NCBI GenBank assembly: GCA_024036415.1
Contig: JAMWET010000604.1
Coordinates: 1 to 64,000 of the forward strand
Direction of reading: 5' to 3'
Origin: Prochilodus magdalenae
Lineage: Eukaryota > Chordata > Actinopteri > Characiformes > Prochilodontidae
DNA: 64,000 bases
The notes beneath the pieces are model-generated. The model was not told where the DNA came from and searched no databases. It was given only the letters and a program-made list of their open reading frames with translations. Positions 1-12,272 of this stretch are shown piece after piece. Both the position numbers and the translations under genes were made by a program. How positions within the stretch are numbered: the first letter of the stretch is position 1; the number at the start of each line of letters is the position of its first letter.

Positions 1-214
1 GTAGACCCTCCCATCCAGTATATACGCTGTTAGAAGTGAGCTTTTAACAGAAACATACATCAACGCTACGTACAATTTAATTATTATAATAATTAAAACT
101 ATCATTATTAGAAGATTATTGATGTAAAATCTAAATTTTACCAAAAAAAAAAACAAATTTAAATCAGCCTAATCACCCCATTGTGTGTGCTCTTCAGTAT
201 TATAGAATGACAAA

Positions 215-246
<32 letters not shown>

Positions 247-418
247 CAAATAGCCGTGTATGCATGTACAGAAAAAACAACATAAGTAAAAAGCATAATA
301 AAAATTTCTAAAGCATCTTTCACTTGCATCAGACTCATACTGAACAGGTCTGATGCAATGAGGGAAATAACCTTCAGAGCAACCCTCAAGGTGAATGACT
401 GCTCAGTATAACAGTTAC
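1..418. other. Intronic sequence (putative btbd8 intron)
   Basis: AT-rich sequence with no convincing coding exon on either strand. It holds a short (AT)n run at 224-246. If the btbd8 exon call just to the right is correct, this is the start of the intron that follows it on the minus strand, beginning with a GTAACT donor at 418-413. Confidence 0.5.
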
Positions 419-522
419 CTGTGTATGTCTCCGGAAAGAGCACTGGCCAGGCATTTTCTCAGATTATTCTTGCATTTGCGCTCTTTTGCCTGAAATTCCC
501 GGGCCGCCTCCGCAGAGAGCAT
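419..522 (-). CDS. btbd8: Probable first coding exon of btbd8 (partial gene)
   Basis: On the minus strand an ATG at 522-520 opens a 34-codon frame that ends in a good 5' splice site (ACACAG then GTAACTG), leaving two bases of a split codon. An in-frame TGA lies upstream, and a strong acceptor (pyrimidine-rich, CCCAACAG) sits at 613, so the exon would be 419-612. The peptide begins MLSAEAAREFQAKERKC and is basic with Leu spacing. It weakly resembles the segment before the first BTB domain of BTBD8 (an ER..K....L..DL.RL pattern). The call rests mainly on synteny: in human, BTBD8 follows EPHX4 on the same strand. The BTB domains would lie beyond the left edge. If right, the product is a BTB-domain protein implicated in clathrin-coated vesicle function. 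It could instead be an unrelated spliced exon. Confidence 0.55.
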
Positions 523-612
523 AGCAGACTGATGGATTCAGCAGAGTTGCCTATCACAGCCTATCACTGTCCTGTCAGCATTCAGCAGGGTGTCTATAGC
601 CTTTCCGCTGTT
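523..612 (-). other. btbd8: Putative 5'UTR part of the btbd8 exon
   Basis: Non-coding leader between the acceptor at 613 and the ATG at 522. The acceptor is preceded by a pyrimidine-rich tract on the minus strand. An upstream leader exon may end at the CAG/GTAACG donor at 2527/2526, but nothing in the sequence proves it. Confidence 0.35.
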
Positions 613-734
613 CTGTTGGGACACAGAAGAACGATTAGCTTGCAAGTCTTGCTTTTGTTTCTATTCAGAAGTCTGTCAGTAGGGGTGAAACAATATACTG
701 ATTCTGAGTCATGACGTTCTGTCAATTCTAAACT

Positions 735-800
735 CCATAATGTCACTCTATTTCATATCCAAAGGTCTGTGGACACCATTCTAATAACAGGCTATACGAC
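735..800. repeat. Tc1-like terminal repeat fragment
   Basis: The phrase tccaaaggtctgtggacacc resembles the 'TCCAAA.GTTTGTGGACACC' terminal repeat of fish Tc1-like transposons. A related phrase occurs near 4170 (gtccaaggtttgtggatgcc). Only the terminal region is recognisable. Confidence 0.4.
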
Positions 801-1913
801 TCTTTGCTGCAGTGACAGCCTCTAGCCTTTTAAACTAGTTGAAAGTGAAACATTGCAGTGAAGATTTAACTGATCCACACAAGAACATCAGAAATGACAG
901 GTATTAATCTTAGTAGATTTATCATGGCTTAATCTTCAGTACAATAATGACAGTTAACGGAGTTTGGAAAAGTTTGCTAAAAGGTCCGGAAAACCTATTT
1001 TAAATAAAAAGTCCCTGCAGTTTTCTGTTTATTTAAATGGTCATTGAAACATAAGTATCAAACACCAGTTTTTAGATCCGAGTAAGGTTTTTGCACTGGC
1101 AAGAACTTGGCAATACGACATGAATCATGATATGTAGAGTATGGTTCAATATGTCATGATATTTTGTGATGATATACAGCCAGCATATATAGTCACATAT
1201 GTTGTGATGTTTTTTAGCTTATTTAATGACTTAACTGTCACAGTATCAAAAACTTCCTGTAACACTTTTCTCTGGCCACAAAGCGGCTGAGGTGCGTTTA
1301 TGTCACCACACAGATTGCCTGTGATGTTTTGATATTCAATTGGTACATGCCACCGCATGTCCTCCACGCTCAGCCATTTATGAGGTTTGGTGCTACTTGT
1401 TTTTGTTTGAGTGGAGGAGTTGAATGCCTCGCCATCTAGCAGTCGTGGGTTTAAACACAATACAGAATGTCCCACTGTCTGCCATCTTTACATTAACCTA
1501 TAAATTAGTAATCAATAATGTGTTGTGGAAAACTTTTACATTTTTAGTTTGGTACGGCCTAGGAATCAGATTAAGAAATCCACGCTGGATTTGAGCTCAG
1601 GTGGCGTGTTTCACAAATGCAACAAAACACTTCTGGAGTAAAGCTGAAACTAGTCTTTAAGTATACTATCTTCTAGTACGTTTGTTCATATTGTCAGTTA
1701 AAGTGACTATGCGTTTTCAAAAAAAGCAGTTTTTTTTACATTACATTTATGTCACATGTTATTGTGTGATATTATTTGCCAATAACAAAGCAGATGTCTG
1801 ATTACTGACCAATTATCAGCAATTATTACCAATTATTAAGTGCACATAAGCACACTTAAAAGTACCATTAGCTCAAAAATCAAAAGATAGCCCATGAATA
1901 TATTATTTTTGTG

Positions 1914-1916
<3 letters not shown>

Positions 1917-1973
<57 letters not shown>
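1917..1973. repeat. (TA)n microsatellite
   Basis: Uninterrupted TA dinucleotide repeat of about 56 bp. The surrounding 613-2526 interval otherwise shows no supportable gene and would be a btbd8 leader intron. Confidence 0.95.
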
Positions 1974-1976
<3 letters not shown>

Positions 1977-2527
1977 GCCTACAGCAATAGCCTGTCCTTC
2001 GTGTTTTAGTCATAGGATGTGTCCTGTCATTCGGACGAGCCACAATAACAGTTCAGTCAATGAGAACATGAAAAAGAGATTTAAAAAAGTCATGTAGAAA
2101 TAAATTATGACTGTTTCAGTACAAAAACATACAATAACGCTGTATGAAGACCTCAACAGCAAAACGTACAACACAAAAATACAGGATTTGAAATCGGAAA
2201 TCTGCTGAACAGGTCAGTCGTTTATCACCGACAGATATTATATCGCAGTGACGTAACACAAACAAAATATACATACTGACTTCTTAACTGACCTCAGCTA
2301 AATTAACCCCTTAACTTACTGGGTCGTGTCTCCAGTCCTAGCCGTCTGACAGCTTCTGTCACATTTAACATATTTCATGAATGACGACATATATAATCAC
2401 GGCTCAGAAGGTAAATACCACCAAAACTAACTCTATAAAGAACATGTGCGATATGACGAGCTCAGACAGGCCTCCAGACACACTGTAGCTCAACATAAAC
2501 ACCACAGCAGTGCCCAGTAACGTTACC

Positions 2528-3420
2528 TGTGGGGAATAATGTTACAGCTGAGCTCTTAGCTACAAGTCAACTCCACCAACACAACAGCAGCACGAAAACT
2601 GGGTGTGTAGTATACAATACACATTCACTGTTACTGTAGCTGACTTAGCAGCCTTACGAGCTAAGACTCCAACATCTTCAGTCCTTGCAGCGTCTTCTGT
2701 ACAATGAAAAATCCCTAGGAAATACAATCATAGGAAAAACATATCCATGCAGAGCACAAAGCGCTGAGCTGTACCACACCTGGAAGAACAGAGCACCGTC
2801 TTCCTCCACCCTGAGCGTGCTGTCCTCATGCTTGGAGATCTACTCCTGGGAATAAACCTCCATTAAGTGGCTGGACACTGTATTTATGAGTCCTACCTAT
2901 CTTCTCTCTCTGCCCCTCATAGGCAGCGGTCTACTACACGACTGAAAAGGACACATGAACATAAACGGCCCGGAAATTTTTGTCTTCCTCCCTCAGACAG
3001 CAGGGGGTTGGATGGAGAGTGTTGCCCTCTACCGGTTAAAGCTATTAATTACAGCTTGTGCCTCGCCTGCCCCGTGTTAGGTCATTCTCGGGATTTAAAG
3101 GGCCCATACCCAAAAAGGCCCAAACCTTTTCTCTGGCGTGTTACTGAGGACCACCTGAAGTCCACGTAATACATGTGTGCGCTTTTATGCTTCAGAAACA
3201 TAACGATACATTTTACATGGTCATTTTTAACCTGTTTTTGTTATTGTGTTTGAGTCTGGATATATGAAAATCAGATCTGTTCTCACTGGCTGACCTGTAT
3301 TTTGCCTTATTCAAATGGCAGTCACTAGGCCTGTGTAAATAAAATCAGTGTTTTTTGCATATATGGGCAATGCAGAGTGCATTCTGAGACGATTTTGTAA
3401 ATATTGATCAAAGTTTCAAA
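2528..3420. other. Possible btbd8 promoter region, gene-poor
   Basis: This interval is less AT-rich than its surroundings. A CTCF-like motif lies on the minus strand at 3022-3035. A plus-strand open frame at 2867-3169 has no recognisable similarity and I do not call it. By position it would be upstream of btbd8 on the minus strand, between that gene and the 3' end of ephx4. Confidence 0.3.
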
Positions 3421-3425
3421 TATTT

Positions 3426-3428
<3 letters not shown>

Positions 3429-3466
<38 letters not shown>
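3429..3466. repeat. (TA)n microsatellite
   Basis: TA dinucleotide repeat of about 38 bp in the intergenic region downstream of ephx4. The stretch 3470-6720 contains no other gene I can support; its open frames are short and lack family features. Confidence 0.95.
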
Positions 3467-3470
<4 letters not shown>

Positions 3471-4159
3471 GTTTAGAAAATAATTACAGGCAAAATCCCA
3501 CTTTCCATTACAATTTTACACACAATCTAATTTATTGATTTCACCTTAATTTTGGTTTTTCCACTTTGTACATTCAACAGTTTATATCAAGCACAGTCCG
3601 AGCAGCAACACTGTCAACTAGAACGTTTTATATCAGGCCTGGTCCTATTTTTCTTGTAATTATTGTCTTTGCCTATTTTTCAAACCAAAAGTCCCTGTGG
3701 AGCCCTGTTCAAAAAGGATTGTTTAATGTTGTTGTTTGTGATTTAAATTGTTGGGGCGTGTTTGTTATGTTTGATCGTGTCTGGGTTGTGGGTTGTTTGT
3801 ATTGGGGGGTGGTCCACACAAGCTCAAGGTCTATGGCTTTTAGTGGCTCCTGGCTTTTGGATAAATCCAGAACTCTACCTGTTTACACTCATTCCTATAG
3901 AAATCCTACAGTGTTTGTGAGGCTGCTGTGTCCGAGTCGCGCTTCACCTCTGTCACACTGTGTGACCTTGTTTGCACGCCAATTTCTGTACAATAACTGA
4001 CTGAACATTTTGTAGAGAGATCAGCACAAATGAGCATTTGCTGTTCTAGCACTTACAACACTGCTGTGGTATTTGGCAGTGATGTGATTGGTGTGGTCAT
4101 TCTAATATGACAAGATCAAAAGTTATGCTGACCCTAAATTCTTTTTTATGCCTCAAAAA

Positions 4160-4220
4160 ATGAAAGACACTGTATGTCCAAGGTTTGTGGATGCCTGGTC
4201 TTCCAACATTTTGTCTGAAT
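4160..4220. repeat. Tc1-like terminal repeat fragment
   Basis: The phrase gtccaaggtttgtggatgcc matches the common fish Tc1-like terminal repeat with a few changes. No transposase remnant is visible beside it. Confidence 0.4.
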
Positions 4221-6723
4221 TTAAAGATATTCACAGGGAGATTGTCTTCCTTTGATTGCAGCAGCGCACGCTCACCATATTTTGGTGAGTTAACACAGCT
4301 TTAAATCGCATAAAATGTAAAAACAAGCAAAAATCCAAGCAGTGTTCTGGCTATCATTTATTTGCTTATAAAACCAAAATGGTGCAGAGCTGGTTTAGTG
4401 ACCTTTTTATATGCAGCGTGTAGGAATAGATACAAAAAGGTGTACAATATTGAAACATCACATTTTTATCTTACAGGAGGATCAAAATAATGACATTCTC
4501 AAATTTCTGCGCCAAGTATCGTCAAAAAATACAAAAAAGGGAGAGGAACAATATTTCCAGATATTCTCAATATTTAACTATTAAGACAACACTACCTGAA
4601 AGAGAAGAAGAGGGATTCTAATCCCAGCGGATTTGTCTGGATTAAAGAGTAGCGAACCCACAGCTCCACTTCCACAGACATGGCACATCTTTTTATGTCA
4701 CAAAATGGTACAATTTCAAGTCAAAAGGCACCACACAATACAACTCACTCACAAGGAGATTTTGCCATACACTTACTTACAAATGTTGTCACCAACACAC
4801 TTTTAAGGCAAATGTCATGTGCAAACTGGAGAAAAATTGATCAAAACGCGCTACTCTCTATTTAGCCTCTCCTATCAGAATGTGCTTCTCTTCTAGGCTT
4901 TGTTCTTGTGTTTTGTTGGATTATCTGAGCTGTGTCAAATTTAAAAGGATGCTTGCATTCACCTGGTGGGCATTTCACAAAGCAGGATTTCAGGATTTCT
5001 CTTTAGGATGGATAACTTTACCCAAAAGTTGAGGCTTGTCCAAGAGAAAATGGTCCTGTTGTTTTAGGGTCAGGATTCTTACAGAACTACACTTATAATA
5101 CAAAAAACTAACCTAAAAATAAACCAAAACTATTAACGTTCACTGAAGAAAAGACTAAAGCAAAATAAGCTCACCGGACAAAAAAATTAGTCACCTTGTG
5201 TGTTTAAGGTGGTAGTAACTTTAGGCTCCTGCAGATGCATTTTATAGACTGGAGAGGTGGAACAGTGCATTGAATGCCATGTGTGATGTGTGCTAAATGC
5301 GTCTCCAAGCAGATGTTAATGGTTGGAAAAACGAGTGATTGATTTGGGTGCGCTGAAGACCATAGTTTTAAGGAAGTAGCTGAAGTTGCCAGTGTATCAA
5401 AGCATACAGTCATATATGGGTCTATCAGCAATAGAAAAAAATCCCTGTCTACAGGAAATTCTCCTCTGAATTGGGGGAAGGCTTCCACCAAATCTGGCTG
5501 AACTGTGCAACTCTTTGATGCAAAAGTGGTTGAACATAGATGTTGCCTGCATCCAGAAACTTATTCTACACACTATCAGGGAAGTTTCAGTCACAGGTGA
5601 GCATTTTTGCCCGGTGAGTTTAGAATTACTAAGAGAAACCATTAAAAGAGAGAATAAATAAGAGTTTAGAAGTGTTTCTTTGAGGAAAGCTGGAGTTGAG
5701 CTCAGTATGAACTATTGTGTTCATTGTACTGTATTCTATTCTTATCAAATACCTGCTGTAGCAACAACTTAAACTGAAGCACTTTCCAGAAAATAAAAAG
5801 AGAACTTAGAACTATTACAGCTTTCTTACTAACATAATGAAAAACTGAACAAAATATAAAAAACTGAAAAATGAAACATCTTAAAACTATGATAAACCTG
5901 CTAGAGGTGTATTATGACTTCATATAAATCTAAACGTTAATATAGGCAAACGGAACAGGTCTAAATCTTTTACAGCGGAAGTGACAGTTATTATAAGAAG
6001 TGGTTATGAATACTTTGCCTGACGCCTGAGAAATGATGTTTTGAGAAAGTTTTAGTCTGAGATTATTTTTATGTTTTTTTTAATGCATATGCAGATTGAT
6101 GTACAGCAACATGACACCTATATGTGACATTTTTATCACCACTATTAAAGTTACAGAACAACACAGAAGACAGGACTATGATCACTGTTGGTTTTGGATA
6201 GTAAATAAAATGGGTGTATTTGCATTTAAACAGTGGGACTCTGTTCCTGACACTGGTTCCTGTCACCGCCACTGTAAAGAAATGAAAGTCAGCAAGTTTT
6301 CCTACAACAAATCATTTCACATCAAAGTACTCTGAACAACTTTCCTAACCCCTTAATGACTGAATAGGGAATTCCCCTTCAGCTAGTTTAAATTTGCAAC
6401 GTTTAAACAAACAAAACTTTTCACAGCCTTTTTAAAATATGGCACTACTGTTTTGCTGGTGCATCTTGTCTGTTCTAACTTGCTTGCAAATCTCTAAAAA
6501 CCATAGCATAAGCATATCAATAATGTCAATGTCACAATGTCATACTGTATTGCAGAATAGACAAGCTTGACTTTTGGCTTAAGTTATCTTACAAACTGAG
6601 AAACCTTTGTGAAATACCCCTCTGGATGTCTCTTGCTGTTGTTGTTGTGGTTGCTGTAATTCTACTTTTTTCACAGGCATATCTCCGGTCCCCTCCGCAG
6701 GCTGATGCACCCCTCTCAGAAAG

Positions 6724-6964
6724 TCAGTTCCTGTAGTTTTTTCGTCCCTCTCCCTCCTTGAGGAAAGTCCATATGAGCGTGTTGACGATGTCGGGCTGGT
6801 CTTGCTGCAGCCAGTGGCTTGCTCCAGAGATGATGTTGAGGCGAAAGTGGTTTCGGATGTAGAGGCGGCAGGCCTCGGCCATGTCCTGCTCCAGAAAAGC
6901 GTCTCTCTCTCCCCACAGCAGTAGCACGGGCGAACGCACTTCACTCTGGCTGAGAGGGAGAAAA
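6724..6964 (-). CDS. ephx4: ephx4 exon 7: charge-relay Asp and His, C-terminus
   Basis: Last coding exon. It begins with the third base of a split Ser codon after the CCACAG acceptor and ends in TGA at 6726-6724. It carries the [12 protein letters not shown] strand with catalytic Asp311 and the [15 protein letters not shown] segment with catalytic His340. A second, pyrimidine-rich acceptor 15 bases inside (CCTCTCAG, first base 6949) is in frame. Using 6964 gives exactly the human spacing between the split Ser and the LLLWGE strand, so I chose it. Confidence 0.95.
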
Positions 6965-9829
6965 CTGTGGAGGAATAACACAAAACAGAGAAAAGAACTT
7001 ACATATAAATCCAGGACGTCACTGTAGAATCTAACTATAGACATGCATGTTCACTGTGGTCAAAACAAATTCAGAAATTAAGCTGCTCTTCTCTGCAAGT
7101 AGTACCATTTAAGGGTCTTATATCTTACATACCGATTGTGATGGTGTGGTTCACATGGCATCACAGAAACAATGAATTTAAAACGGCCTGTTTTTACAGC
7201 TTAGTGCACATATAAGTACTCTATTTTGAAACTCATTCTTTACATATTACTTCAAGTAATATTTTTGGAGATAGGTTAGGTTATTTAGCAGATGCTTTTA
7301 TTCAGCAGCTTACAATTCAATTATTTCTTACAAAGGCAAGCAAAGGTAGTGTTAGGAGTTTTGACCAAGGATTCTTACTGATATAGTGCAGGGTGATTGC
7401 CCAGGTAGGACACTGAACTAGTCTACAGCATGGGAGACTATACCTACGCTATACCAACCTTTTGTTGGGAAGTTTGGTTTTCTATTTAAGGTCGGTTAAA
7501 ACAAAGTGCAGTTACTACCGTCCTTATTGGTATTAACACACACTTTCATTGCTTAGCTACATTAGCTTCATAGTTCTAAAGAATGAAACATATTTTATAT
7601 GATCAACAACCCTCAAGTTTAAAAGTGTGGAATAATTTTAGAAATATAAACCTAAAATGACAGGCTAAAGATAAAAATAAATCGGCTGCAACATCGATGT
7701 ATCAGTCTAGTTTAGAGTATTATAAACCTCTATATCTCCATGCTGAGACGTACACATGTTGCATCAGACATGTGGCCCAATGTCAACATCTGTATATATA
7801 TATGTATATACAAATATTAAACTTTTACCGTATATTTAATATCAACAGTTTTTTTTTGTAAGGGGAAAATCAGGTACTTCAGACTTTATTATAGAATTTC
7901 CAACTAGCATTAGTGACTGTTTCCCTATTGCTCCCTTTGCTAATCTTTCTCTTTCCTCAACACACACCCTCTCCATCCTGCCGTAAGACATCAACAAAGC
8001 CAGTTTGAGGAGCAGACGGAGGATTCAGTTTGTTTGCATATCAGTACTATACTGTCTTCCTGTCTACAATACTGTCTTCCTGATTTCCTGCCTATCTGCA
8101 CAGGAATCATCTCAGAGGAACATTTTAGTACTTAAATGTTGCTATTTGAAAGTAAAAGGGTCTGAATGATAATTGTCCTAATATCCAAAGGATAAATAGC
8201 ATTATTCAAAATACTTACAACAATTCAGACTCATAACATCATAACATTATAACAGTCACTCACAACATGAAAACTAAGAAGGTGTACATTTTTGTCTTTA
8301 CTTCAGCTGTATATAAATCTGAGTGTTATATGAGTGTTATCTAAGCATTACAGATAAGACATGTGAGATTACTGGGCTCTTTTGCTTAGGACACATTTCT
8401 GAGCACCGGTGAAATTTGGGTGGTTTGATAGGAGTTGGAATGGTTATGTATACGCTGATGTTGTAAGACAGTTAGAAAAGACTTTGAAAAGGACACATAC
8501 ATGCAGGTTATGACTAAAGCATTTTCTTTCAACGTAAACACTATTCTAACTTTATTAGCATTACCTGTTAAAGCTCATGTGATGCAAAGGCTAAGTGGTA
8601 GTTTTGGATAGGCAATATTTGAGACACAGGGATTTACAGCTCCTATTTTGTGCCATAAAAAAAATTATTAAAAAAATCAGTCAGTTACAGACTTAAGAAT
8701 TACACACTTAACCTGAAATTCCCCCCTAGGTGTGAGTATCTAGGTAAATGTGTATGTTTGTCCTGCAATTAACAGGCAGCTCGTCCAGGATGTTTCATGT
8801 CATCCACTCAGGAAGGATAACCAGCTTAATAACCAGGATAACCAGAAGATAAATGAATGAGTATACATATTTTGATGGTGGAATTCCCCTTTAAGCTAAA
8901 GTATCCTTTATTTAGGGAATGTTAGGGGTTCTCTTTTTCTTTGATACAGGATATCATTACTGTGTAAATATGACAGAACCAGAATGTTCATTGCTCTCTG
9001 TAAACAGTAAGTGCATTGTTATTAATATTGCATGTTTAAAGCTATCAATGTTGAGGTAAAGTTAGCTTAGCTTAGCTTGCCCAGCACATTTCACAGTTCT
9101 TCCACTTCCAACATACCTGATGCAACTAGGAAGCTAATTAAGAAGTACCTCCTGACCGGAACTCTGCTTGTTATATTAAGGAGAAGGTACCTCAGCAACA
9201 GGACTGAGAACCACTGGGATACACTAGCAGTACTCAAATGTGTCACTAGGGGGTAGCACTCTCTTCAGTTTCAGTTTCATGACTAGAAGATCAGAAACAT
9301 TCCCTACACAAGCATACAAACACGTATCACAGCTTTTGGACAACATAGACAAGTACAATGTGCCGTTTTACACATTATAACACAACTGTTTATATAACAG
9401 AAAGTAATAAATAACTAACCCCTCCAGGAGCTCTAGGGAGGACACATTATCTACATAAGCAAAAAAAGATCCCAGATATTATGAAATCTGGAGCCATATT
9501 TGGAGACATCCATTATGCATCTAATGTTCTTCCAGTTACTGACCAGTAATGACTTGCATTTTACAGTGCTTACACTTCACATAAATATGTATATAATTTT
9601 GGCCTCACACTCATGTGAGTTCATGTAGAGCACAAATGTGCAGGTATAGCTCACCTGAAGACATTTCTAAAGTAGTTGAGAGCTGCAGTGAGGGCTCCAG
9701 GCTGAGACAGAGCATACAGGTAAGCCTCCAGCTCCTCTGTGGTCAGCCAGCGGCCTTTCCGTCCAATCCCTGTGCTTCGGCTGGTGAACAAACTCTTTAA
9801 CGCCTGTGGAGATATATGAAGATATGTGA

Positions 9830-9920
<91 letters not shown>

Positions 9921-12224
9921 ATTGTATCAGTGCAACTTATGCATGTCAATATACACTGTGTACAGTACCATGCAAAAGTCAGAGACTATGCTGTAAACAC
10001 AAGTTAATAATTTCTTTGGGTACTTCTGATGAGATCTGAGAATCCACCTGCCGGAAGTCAACATAAACTGAAATAAAAAGGATTCGCAAACAAGGAGAAA
10101 ATCAAGCTCCACTCTTGACTTAGATCTGAAAATATCAACAAGTGTTACTGTCCATCCTTCCACTGTGAGAGAACAACTCAACACTATGGATCTGAAAGGA
10201 TGTGTAGCTGTCAAGAAGCTGTTACTGAGAAAAGGAAGTGAAACAAAATAGAACAATTCAAAACTAAAAAAGCTGCTTGTATTTTCAGAACAATAGACAC
10301 AGAGAACAGAACTAAATACATATGGGCTTACTAGGATCCCAAAAGGCTGAAAATCCAAGCAAGACTGAAGTTTTGGAGGTGTAAAAAAATACCCCTGTGG
10401 ATTTCTTAAAAAAAAAAAAAAAAAAGCTTTTTTTAGGGAGTTAGAATAAAGCAAAACGGTATACACACTAAATACTAAAAATATCTAATATTATATTAAA
10501 TTGTGATGGAAATATTTGTGATGTTTTGTTAAAAACACATTCTCTGCTTTTTTGAAAAACTTGTATTTAATGGCAAACAGACACCCTCTGTCTTTTGCAT
10601 TTTACTGTAGGGAAACATGATCACTGAAGAAATAATGTGCAAGGTTACACACAGGCAGTTTACATAGTAAAGAAGAAACGCCAAGTTTTGTTGTCATTAA
10701 GAATTAACTGTGTTGAATGATTCAAGGTTTATGCTCGGGAGCAAGGATGGGCCTTCTCACTGTACCTGACTGACCCAACAGCCACAATTGAGGACATTCA
10801 GTGAGCAGTGAAGCATCCATGAGTCATCCTATTAGTGCCAGCACCAGTGGCAGACGACTGCACAACGCAGGAATACATGCACACAGAAGGTTATGACAAC
10901 TGTCCCTAACACCACATCAACATCACTAAAGACTGCAATGCTGTCGTACCAGTCTGTCAACGAGTCACTCAGAATGGCAGCAGGTCATCTTCAGTGACAA
11001 TACCCACTTTTGTCTTTGTGGAGACAATCAAGGAATCTGTGTGTGGAGGCACCATGGTCAGCCCCAAGATGAACAGTTGCCATAAATCACATGTCCAGAA
11101 GGCCTGGTGTTACTCAGCCTCCACCCATACCACACAATCGGCAGAAACTATGTGAGATTACTCAACCTGCATGGGATGGATTATTACAGCACACTATTAT
11201 ATGTGTAGCTGAATAAATATTTCCCCTACCAGTCTAACTTCATTATAATTTATTGTTTCTGGTTCTTGGTATTACTTTCCAATAACACCGCAATGGCACA
11301 CTTCCATCTGAGTACAACTATTTTTTTGATGATAAGTGTATATAATGTAAAGTATGTGAGGACACTAATCTGATACCATGCATCTGTATTGGACAAAAGA
11401 AAAGAATGAATTGGATCAAATCCAGTAACAAACCTAGTCTGAAGTAGTGTATGTATAATAGTAAGCATAATTTTATTTTTAATAAGCCTACTTTTAGATG
11501 CTCAAATAAAAATGAAGCTTATTTTAAAGAAATATTGGCTTGGCTTGACCCATAGTTTCAGCTTCAGTACTGAAACAGTCTTACTGTGATATCTCTAGCT
11601 TAAAGTGTCAGTTTTCAGGTCATTATAACTAAAGCAGATTCCCTCGTTTCAACAGGATGATTTATGAATCATATTTGAATGATACATGACACTAGGAAAG
11701 CTTGAAGCCTGTGAGGGATCAAACTCTGTTTTCCCCTTCTCTTCACAAAGCTCTCCCTGATCACGGCTGGATTCACTGCAGCACCAGCCGTCAGCACACT
11801 CGGCTGTGTCACTGTTTTTGCTCACATTAGACACCTGGAGCTACTCGGCTGTCAGCTAATAAACCGGTGTCAGCACCTGCCTGGACAAACTGCAGCTGAC
11901 TGCATGAGCAGGGGCAGCACAGTAAACAAGCGTTTCTGATTGCACAGTGGATAAATCTGTACAAGGATTTAAACTTCCATGGCTTTTCTGACTTAAAACA
12001 ATTACTCTTAAAGACCCAGCAAACCTAAACCTCTTTCTGTTGAGGCTGATCTGGTTCCTGCGGTAAACTCTGGATATTTTTCTAATGTCCAGCAAATAAC
12101 CAACACATTTCACCATACTTCTTTCCCTTCCATGTAAACTGATTGGTCTTAAAATTGGGGTGTCTCTAGCTGCCTGTCACTCGTACATTCATTTATACAT
12201 CTACCAATACTGTTAATTTGTCCA

Positions 12225-12272
<48 letters not shown>

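Noticed and set aside
2867..3169. 100-codon plus-strand open frame
   Set aside because: No similarity and no splice or promoter context on that strand.
9816..10007. Open frame of alternating Ile/Tyr
   Set aside because: Translation of the AT microsatellite.
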